Assembly (NCBI GenBank): GCA_013339765.2
Contig: CM023449.1
Span: forward strand, 16,413,130 to 16,477,129
Source of the DNA: Haemaphysalis longicornis
Taxonomy: Eukaryota > Arthropoda > Arachnida > Ixodida > Ixodidae
Length of the DNA: 64,000 bases
Direction: 5' to 3'
Shown: positions 56,516 to 64,000 of the stretch, one piece after another
Numbering within the stretch: position 1 is the stretch's first letter
How the letters are laid out: every line of letters starts with the position of its first letter
Translations under genes and position numbers: made by a program
Notes under the pieces: generated by a model
What the model was told of the DNA's origin: nothing
What the model saw: the letters and a program-made list of their open reading frames with translations, nothing else
Databases searched by the model: none

Positions 56516-57031
56516 TTAAAGGAGCCATGAAGACAGAAGACAAGTTCGGTTTATTAGAAAGACTGCTTAGTCCCGATAACAATGATACCAATATCATCGC
56601 AATCTTCGAACAAATAACGGAGATATTAAAGAAAACGTGTGAAGCAGTCGCGACCCCCTAGTCAATTTCCCGCAACTTTTCTATGACGTCACGGAACCTT
56701 GTTTGGGCGATTGGCGGCCGCCTAACTGACCTGTCGCGACGACTCGTAACTGGACGTCTGAAATGGGGCCTCTAGTTCCATTTGACCACATCACTTGAAT
56801 GCTAACGTGCAGTTAACGCACTGAAAATTATGTTTTATTGTTCGCCCGTATGACGTCATTCTTGCTCATAACACGTCACTGTGGCGCAAAATTTGAAAGT
56901 TGTTAAATACTTCTTGCTTTTTTTCGTTCAAAAAAAACATCTTTTGTGGCTGTAATGGAGCTGAGGGAGATACTGAATCCTAGTTCTTTCAAATTAAACG
57001 AAGTTGTACTTTCTCTTCATGGCTCCTTTAA
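56516..57031. mobile_element. MITE (GGAGCCATGAAGA family), complete copy
   Basis: Inverted ends AGGAGCCATGAAGA (14 bp perfect, about 30 bp imperfect) at 56520 and 57027, each flanked by TTAA (56516-56519 and 57028-57031). About 508 bp, non-coding, with a central ATGACGTCACGGAACCTTGT also found in the copy at 21071-21530. A TTAA duplication would suggest a piggyBac-type relative. A TA duplication with one more A in the inverted repeat fits equally well. Confidence 0.75.
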
Positions 57032-57424
57032 TGGCCTTTCTTTTCTGTATTGTCGTTCGTTTTTGCTGATTCCGACAAAAAAGAAACAGGATGGCCACGC
57101 ATCGCCGAGGTTTCCAAAATGTGTGTTAGCCACCAGTAGCACTCGGAATCCAAAGGGTATGTGGGAACCAGACTCACTTCTACCGTGAATAATCTAGATG
57201 ACGTAAGAGGAACAGCAAGGGCAATACTCACGGCGAAGGCGCCCTGCCGTGCTGTCAGGCGAGCATTGACGTGGAGCCCCAAGACAGTTGTATGCGTCTG
57301 TCCCTCTTTGTCACGTCGAGGCCTCAGAGACGCGGACAGCATGTGCCCTTCTTCGTAGGGCAAGGATGGGGGAAACTCCGCGGGGAAAGTTTTCTGGAAG
57401 TGACTTTGCTTTGGTTTTGTGTGG
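57032..57424. other. No recognised gene
   Basis: Short frames only. Part of a 175-codon minus frame (57028-57555) that runs across repeat boundaries and is not credible as a gene. Confidence 0.3.
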
Positions 57425-57980
57425 CTGAGATGCGGAAGAAAAAATTCACCCACCTCCCCGAAGAGAATCGTGAGAAAATGCGAATGCATTTCTTTTGCGC
57501 GAGAGTGCGCGGAAGTTATAATTAATGAGGAGACGGTGATTCGTAGCGTAACCATTTATTTAACACCTGTTTGTGTTGTCGTTGTACATGACGGCCACGA
57601 TCACTGCCTTGTGGTCGGTAAAGTGCACAGTCAAAGGGTCTTTGAGAAGCATGCCAGCGTGAAAGACTGGGGCGAGCGTCGAGAGGAGAAGCACCGGAGC
57701 ACCGCGCCTACCCTCGCCTACACTCTCCCACACACGCGGGAGCTCCGGCGAGCTCCCGCGATGCGATCGCCCTCACACGCCCGAGCGCGCTCCTCCTCTC
57801 CATTCACTCGCCGCTGATCCGCCCGCACCACCTGCTCCGGTTGCTAGAGGAGAGGAGGAGCACGTGCGCTCGCAGCTGTTGCTATGGGAGAGGGGGTGAG
57901 AGCGTAGAGATAACACATGCGGGCGCTGGACGCCGCACGGCGCCTGACATGGCTCGACTAAGAAATGCATTCGCATATAA
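57425..57980 (-). mobile_element. Helitron2/Helentron-like element, copy 2
   Basis: On the minus strand it starts ATGCGAATGCATTTCTTAGTCG (57957-57978) and has a short remnant of the endonuclease-type ORF ending TVHFTDHKAVIVAV and a stop (57575-57650). It ends with AAGAAATGCATTCGCAT (57480-57496) followed by ATTCTCTTCGGGGAGGTG and an A/T run (57425-57470). Both ends match copy 1 at 31245-32410. Most of the ORF is replaced by a GC-rich block (57680-57940). It is non-autonomous. Confidence 0.55.
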
Positions 57981-60900
57981 AACGTAGAATGAATAATTGG
58001 TGTAGGCTCACGCGCACAGAGGTGTATAATAAAATTCAGAATACAACCAAATCCGCACCATTCAATACAAATACTATAATAAAAATTATAGTTATGGAGG
58101 AGGAGGAAGAAGACAGAGGTGCTCATGTGCTTCTGGGGCTTCACAAAGCGCCCGTAAATGTTACGGCCGGCTCATGTGTTGTGGGAATTTGGCAGTTTTT
58201 AACCATCTGTTATTAACGAACATAACTAAATTTCGCACACGAAAAACGGACGCAACGGAAGTCGCGAGACGGCGGTCCGAATAAAAAAACTCACGAAATA
58301 CAGTATGCTTGAATCGGTAAACGTTTTCTAGCGTTTCACGGGTATGCAAGCACACCGAGCTGTTGCCATCATTCACCCTCTGGCAGTTTCTTTTTATGTA
58401 GTAGAACCGCGTTTTTACTTAGTAGAACATATTTTCCAGTGCAACCTGCGTTACCCTTGTGCATTGGCGCCAGTCATTAGGTACGCAAAGTTCCCTGCCG
58501 GGCCTTTATTTTGGTCTACCTACTATACAAGAGCACGATGAGACTGTAAGGAACACTTCAGCAATGGAGGCGAACACCTTACCGACGACGCCACTTTCAG
58601 CTATGGGTCTCTTCGTGCGTTCTAGAGCGCCTCGTCGCACGCTCCAACGCGACACGCGTCCACCGAAACAACCCGCTCGTGTAGTGCGCAAGCAGGGGGC
58701 CAAAAGTGGCATCTAAGGCTCAGAGCTTGCTACCGGCAGAGATAGCAGCCGCCTCTGCAGTTTCCTCATCGAGATTCGATGGTTTCCGCAAAGATTTCAA
58801 GGGCGAACAAGACCGGCCAACCACAGCCAAGTGCCGTCCAAAACAACTCTTGTGTCTGGCTGCCAACTTGGCGGCTCCGCCCACGTGCAAAGAACGATTC
58901 CCATCGCCGATGCCCGTTACCGCTGGTGGGAAGATAGGTGGGACAGCCGGTAGGAACCAGCCAGTGGGGAAGCGGTAATTTTTATAAAACATCAGGTTAT
59001 TTTTAATGTTTAGAACAAAGCAACAAGAATTACCGGGTACGAGAAACTACTTTGGTAGGCACCAGTACTGTATCTTGAATGATGAAGCTTTCGTCACGTC
59101 ATGTGCTTTCCAACAACGGGACTGCTTAGTTTTCACCATCGTTTCAGCATTTATTTTCCTGTATAGTCTCAGTTCAAACTTCGGGCGAGAATGCAGCTGC
59201 GCCAAATGGCACCGCTGAGCAGGACTTCAATTGCTTCCTCGTTTCTTTCGAGCCTGAACTCTGTTTGACCAGAACTTCTGTGGAAATCAATAAAACCCAC
59301 TACCATCCTTGGAGGGCGTTGTCGTCTTCTAATTATTTTCTGCACTTCCACAAACAATTAACGCTGCCACGGCGTCAGTGAACCCCTCGAAGTCAATTAG
59401 CGCGTTGCGAAGCAGCCCGTACACGCTGTTAATGAACGCAAAGACTGTAAAGAATTCCCTGCTAATTTGCCATGCGTTGGGCTGAAGACCATGGAATAGG
59501 GTGTACGCCTGTTTTCAACGCCGCCACTGTAATTCCCTAGTTGACGTCTGGTCGTTGGCACGCCCGTCGTATTTTCGATACCGCTAAATGTTGCTTAGGT
59601 GTCGCTAACCCCAGCTCAGGAGACTCGGGATCAGTGACTGAGGGTGAAAACAGTCGGATTACTGGAGGTGAGGGTCTTCGGACGAGCACACGCCAAGCGG
59701 GAAATAACAGAACTTGGAAAGCAGAGCTCTCGCTAGTTAAATAGAGCAGTTGATTCGCATGAGGCTTAGCAATTAAAGTGCGATTACTCCTTGCAAGCGG
59801 ATACTGGCCCCACAAATTGTCACTCTTCAGAAAACGGACAAAAGGAAGCTTTGCCGGTGGTATGGCGATGTCCTGCTTTCCGCCCTATTAATATTATCTA
59901 CAACACATACGATATACGAGTGCAACGAAATGGTTTGGAACATTCCTGCCGCAGCCATGAATAACACTGAGTACTCGTAATTCACACAACTTTAGCTCCT
60001 GTTTCTTAAACACGTTTTATTTAGCACGTATGCCTGCATGTTGATTGGCGCCTCTTTTGTTTAGCCAGTTTTCGTTAACGAGGGTTAACGAGGACTGTGC
60101 CGATTATAGAAGCAATGTCCCTTTAACATTGCGCAGGAGACGGAAAACTTTATCGATATAATCCCCAGTTTTCCCTCGTGGTACCATTAGTCAATTCGAC
60201 ATTATTAAGCGCCAATGAATCTTTGGACGCACATGGTGCAAGAGATAAAATCCAAGGATGACAGTAATATTTTAATGAAAAATACACATTGAATGTGTTT
60301 CAACATTTTGTTCTTCCCTTGAATATTCCAATTTCTGCGTGTGCATGTCTTATTACTGATTCGGCAAAAGAATGAATTAATTTTCCTCAGATTATAGTTT
60401 AGCAAATTGAATCAAGGCATCACCTCGGTTTTAGGAGGAATAAATTCTGTCCTTTGTGTAAAGAACACTTAAAATGAGTAACCGTTAACATGCCTGTTAG
60501 CAAATTTATCCCACCCATAGCGCAGGAGCTTTGATAATAACCAGGTGGGCTTCCCATCTCCTTTTACTCTGCACGATCTTTTTTCTTTTTCAAAATGGCA
60601 TCAGCGTTTACCCCCGGAATTCTCCGAGGTGGGAACAAACGTTATTTTCAAATTATTATCGAAATCATCCTTAACATAGACAAATGAAGAAATGTTGCCC
60701 ATTCATTAACGTTTTTTAAGTTATTAGATGATGTGGGCTGTGCTGAATCAGTGAGCGTTGCAACGGGAGTCGGCGGTCTTGTCTTCAGCAGTACCCGGTT
60801 CCCGGATGCGTTAAGCGTAATTGCTGACACACGGGAAACAACGTCCTTCAAAACTTGAACGAAGGCAGCTTCTGACATAACAGACTCAATTGAACTTTGT

Positions 60901-61244
60901 GTGGCTATGGATTCATCATACGGGGAAAAATGCATGTATATTGTTCTACAGTTTGGATGTTAGACGATATTCAAAGCTACTTCCAGCAACGATACCTTTC
61001 GCGATGAGATAATGACAGAACTGAACTTCCCTACCACAAATATGCTCACTTCAACTGTGATTAAAGTCTCCACCCCCCCCCCCCTCTCTTTCTCTCTCCG
61101 AAAAGCGAGAACCCAGGCTGAAAACCTGCTGGCCTTCCTCAGATGGGCTTTGTAAATGATAACGACTTACTTGGTCCTTTCCAGCTGGCACGCGAAGTTT
61201 TTATTACGAGAAACAATTTGCTGCTTCTAAATAAACTGCTAACA
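57981..61244. other. No recognised gene
   Basis: Frames at 58506-58992 overlap on both strands and match no family I know. 59335-59520 reads as a weakly protein-like minus frame without motifs. A poly-C run lies at 61072-61084. Nothing is supported. Confidence 0.3.
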
Positions 61245-61482
61245 CGCCGCGGTGGCTCAGTGGTTAAGGCCCTATGCTGCTGAGCATGAGGTCGCGGGTT
61301 CGATTCCCGGCCGTGGCGGCCGCTTTTCTGATGGAGGCGAAAAGCAAAAACTCTCGTGTACACGAGATTTCGACGCACGTTAAAGATCCCCAGGTGGTCA
61401 AAATTAATACGGAGCCATCCACTACGGCGCGCCTTCTCGCCTGCGTTGCGTAGGTGCGTTAAATCCTACAATCAAATCAATC
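61245..61482 (+). mobile_element. Ruka-type tRNA-derived SINE, copy 3
   Basis: Head CGCCGCGGTGGCTCAGTGG (box A) and GGTTCGATTCCCGGCC (box B), body TTCTGATGGAGGCGAAAAGC and GTTAAAGATCCC, tail AATCAAATCAATC. It is close to copy 1 in sequence. No target duplication could be defined with confidence. Confidence 0.92.
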
Positions 61483-61680
61483 TCGTATCACCCGCAGAAG
61501 GTGAAGTGCCATATTTTTGTTTTTTCTAAGCGCTATGCGTAGATTATGGAAAACGTGAATGCTCAACGGGCACGCTGGGGCTATGGTTTCTTCCAGAGCA
61601 CACTTCTGCCATATTGCCGCGAACGATACATTGGGTTTGTTTATTTGTGTTTTGCCTTTACCGCCGGCTGCGCCGGTCGG

Positions 61681-62041
61681 TGTTATCTCTGCGCCAAGGG
61701 AAGCGCGTGTTCCATTCTTTCTTTCTGTGCCGCATGTGTTATCTGTTGTGATAGGGAGAGCATTCCGATCTAACGTGAACAGCCCAGAATAATCTTCTTA
61801 GATCTACTATGTTCTCGATGCGAATCGACGTTTCGAGAACCACGCGCGCCAAAAGATAAAAAGCCTGCAGTGCGGACGCCGGGGCATTCGATTCTGCGAC
61901 GCTCGCCGACGCACGTAACGTCACTTTGTTGACCACTGCTTCGCCGCCTCTGTATTCTTTTCAGTTGTTAGGGGAGCACAAGTTCGCTCCAATAAACTTG
62001 TTTCTTTTCCAAACAACTGCTTCGTCCTTGGCTACGTGACA
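61681..62041 (+). mobile_element. Ty3/gypsy LTR (probable)
   Basis: Starts TGTTATCTCTGCGCC and ends GCTACGTGACA, giving TG...CA over 361 bp. CAATAAACTTG near 61990 is a plausible polyadenylation signal. It is followed at once by TCTGGTGGAGGTGCTGGG, a primer-binding-site-like string almost identical to the one in the TRIM at 51443. The left boundary is inferred from the TG and the inverted-repeat structure. Confidence 0.6.
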
Positions 62042-62347
62042 TCTGGTGGAGGTGCTGGGTACGCACCCTTCATGCCCACTACAACCTCTGGAAGTCGCCA
62101 AGCCAGTCCAACAAGAGCCAGCCTCCGCGTGCAAGATTTACCACCCGAGTTCGGTCTACTACCGGAGAAGACGAAGAAGAAAAACGTCGCAACCAGCACC
62201 ATGCTCAACCAAGCCAATCCTCCTGTCGTTCTGCAGCAGCCACGGGAACCGCCATCATTCCGAGGAGCCCCCGCAGAAGACCCAGAAGAATGGAACACGC
62301 GCTTCCCTTGGCGCAGAGATAACACCGACCGGCGCAGCCGGCGGTAA
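62042..62347 (+). pseudogene. Gypsy leader and gag start, truncated
   Basis: After the primer-binding-like site an open frame (62036-62347) reads MLNQANPPVVLQQPREPPSF and then RGAPAEDPEEW from 62200. This is the standard PREPP.F.G...EDPE.W start of tick/arthropod gypsy Gag proteins. From 62286 the frame runs into the inverted repeat arm and is no longer gag. The rest of the element is missing. Confidence 0.7.
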
Positions 62348-62395
62348 AGGCAAAACACAAATAAACAAACCCAATGTATCGTTCGCGGCAATATG

Positions 62396-64000
62396 ATCAA
62401 TAATCTCGAAGACGTCTATGACCAAAATGATTCTCGCGCAGATTGGTATCCCCTCCTTATTAGTTGTTCAATCTTCCCCCATTTTAAATTGAGTTTCCAT
62501 AATTGTTCATTGTGGTTAGTTTTGTTTTTCAGCTTGTAATCAACTCATTTGTATGATTGCATAGTTGTAAATATGTGTTGTAAATATCGTTTCCTACATT
62601 TAAATCTAGTGCAATAAATACCATGTGGAAAACAAAACAAAAAAGCTATAATAGCTCAATCGGATTCACGCCGGTTTCATAACACTAGTGACTCAAGGTC
62701 GATTCCAACCAAGGGAAGCTACGCTGTTAAAAAAGTTGGCTCCAAAACACGCTGTGAAGGTGATTGGAATGCAAACCTTTAAACGACACCCACAACAATT
62801 GCCCATGCGATCTCACTTGAATTCACACACGTGGTTCTACAAAGAGTGAAACCAGAGACTCTGCCAGCCGTTACCCGGAATTCCCGAACGCAGCCGTCCC
62901 GAACACAGCAGCAGCGTCGGCCACGGCCCGGCTAGAGTGGCGTACGCCGCCGCTGTATCCCGGCTGTGAGTCAGGAGAAAGAAAACGGAGCGGGGCATCT
63001 TTCGAAGGGTGAGACAGCGGAACCTAGCCATCCTGATGTGCTAGCTTGGGGCTACACGACCGCGCGACACAAGCGCTGATTCCCATTTATACCTATTCAA
63101 ACTAGCTAGTATAGCAAGTTTGAGAATTGCGAGAAAGCTGGGGGAACTTTGGCAATCGCTGTCAATCAGAAGCACTTGCTACTTTCGCCCTTTGTGGTTT
63201 CTCTTAAAACACAACTGAATTGGTATTGACCAATTCAGAAAACAGAGTCCCATTCGTGGCAAGCAGTGCGCAAAAGGTATCTTTTTTCTAGCGGCCAGAT
63301 GTCTGTATGTGGTTTGTACGTTTTGCTTTCCTGCTCTGCAAACCTATCCTTACCGTATGTTTGCCGTATGATTACTTAATTCCTTCGGGTGCGGATTACT
63401 CTGGAGGTGCTGTCGAACAAGTTAATACAGCCGCGCAATGGACGCGAAGCTGCACCAAAACAGGCCGAAAGCATCCGTCGCAAAAGCAGACGACAAAGGT
63501 GTACCACCGCCGCCGCCGCCGGGGAGCAGGTACTTCCGCGTGGGGAACGCTGGGTAAATTCGCCGCGCCATCTACAGTGTGCTCCGCGAGCTAAACCCTC
63601 CACCCCCCTCTCTGCTCCCCCACCACCTGCGCCGCGTTGGGAGTTCGTTGTCCCGCACGCCACTAAAGAACCGTTGGCTGGTAGAGCTAGAAAGCTTTGC
63701 TATAAGGAAGGAAGTGCGTGAGAAAAAGGCGTTTACCTGCGTTGATAAAAAGGAGGAGCTATAGCTCCCGTGCGCTGCCACTGCTCGTAAACTGTGCTCC
63801 CGACGCAGCTCAGCCCAAGTAGTCCACGCCCCTGTTACTGGCGCTACGTCACAATATTCGGTGGTTCGACCGATTTGTTTCTGCCCATACGTATCCACTC
63901 TGTTGGCCCCGTGCTCCTTACTCGTAACGGGAAGCTTGCGAGGGAAACTCGTCCTTTTAATATTATACAGACTTGCTTTATCAAACGAGGCTGACGATTA
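62396..64000. other. No recognised gene; CpG-rich end
   Basis: AT-rich 62400-62640 ends with GTGCAATAAATACC, which may be the 3' end of an unidentified element. 63430-63840 is GC- and CpG-rich with a CCG run at 63509-63522 and overlapping frames on both strands. No family is recognised. Confidence 0.3.

Larger units (their letters stand above)
61610..62395. repeat. 110 bp perfect inverted repeat around an LTR
   Basis: 61610-61719 and 62286-62395 are exact reverse complements. Each arm consists of 71 bp outside the apparent LTR start and about 39 bp of the LTR start itself. Between them lie the rest of the LTR and the start of a gypsy gag gene. Outside the arms the flanks do not match. Confidence 0.9.

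Noticed and set aside
57028..57555. 175-codon minus ORF
   Set aside because: It begins in a Helentron-like end and finishes at a MITE boundary; no family motif.
58506..58992. Overlapping ORFs on both strands
   Set aside because: Both strands are open through GC-rich sequence; neither shows a motif, so neither can be preferred.

Overview
The window looks like tick (Ixodida) nuclear DNA. The strongest clue is three copies of a tRNA-derived SINE (38193-38430, 43336-43565, 61245-61482). Each has a GTGGCTCAGTGG box A, a GGTTCGATTCC box B, a conserved body and an AATC-rich tail, as in the Ruka SINE known from Rhipicephalus. Penelope-like elements with a GIY-YIG nuclease, CR1-like and I-like LINEs, BEL/Pao, Ty3/gypsy and Tigger remnants fit a large arthropod genome. 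I recognise no intact host gene. Most open frames are short, lack start context and do not resemble protein families.

Layout. 1-11.8 kb is mostly anonymous AT-rich sequence holding a MITE end (1-113), a Penelope nuclease remnant (590-1020, minus) and a BEL/Pao tail (5776-6060, minus). 11.87-13.9 kb holds two minus-strand CR1-like LINE pieces. 15.6-21.6 kb is an island of repeats: a CT microsatellite, a LINE tail, a tRNA-headed repeat, a 450 bp repeat present twice in inverted orientation, and two MITE-like elements. 22.4-28.1 kb has a weak LINE tail and a GC-rich broken coding stretch of unknown origin (26848-27717, minus).

29-48 kb is densely packed: a SINE, a Penelope copy, a Helitron2/Helentron-like element with an endonuclease-type ORF and a nested Harbinger-type MITE, a near full-length CR1-like LINE split by a Tigger, two Penelope copies head to head, and two I-like LINEs head to head. 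47.4-54.2 kb holds two copies of the tRNA-headed repeat, a minisatellite, a truncated gypsy gag-pol, and a 905 bp LTR-flanked mini-retrotransposon sitting inside an AT microsatellite. 56.5-64 kb has a 508 bp MITE, a second Helentron-like copy, a SINE, and a gypsy LTR/gag start flanked by a 110 bp perfect inverted repeat.

The elements are related by insertion rather than by a shared pathway. Several nestings can be ordered: a SINE into a Penelope arm, a Tigger into a LINE, a MITE into a Helentron end, and a TRIM into an AT repeat. Nothing here can be demonstrated as an active cellular gene system. The most interesting material is in the undescribed or composite non-autonomous elements.
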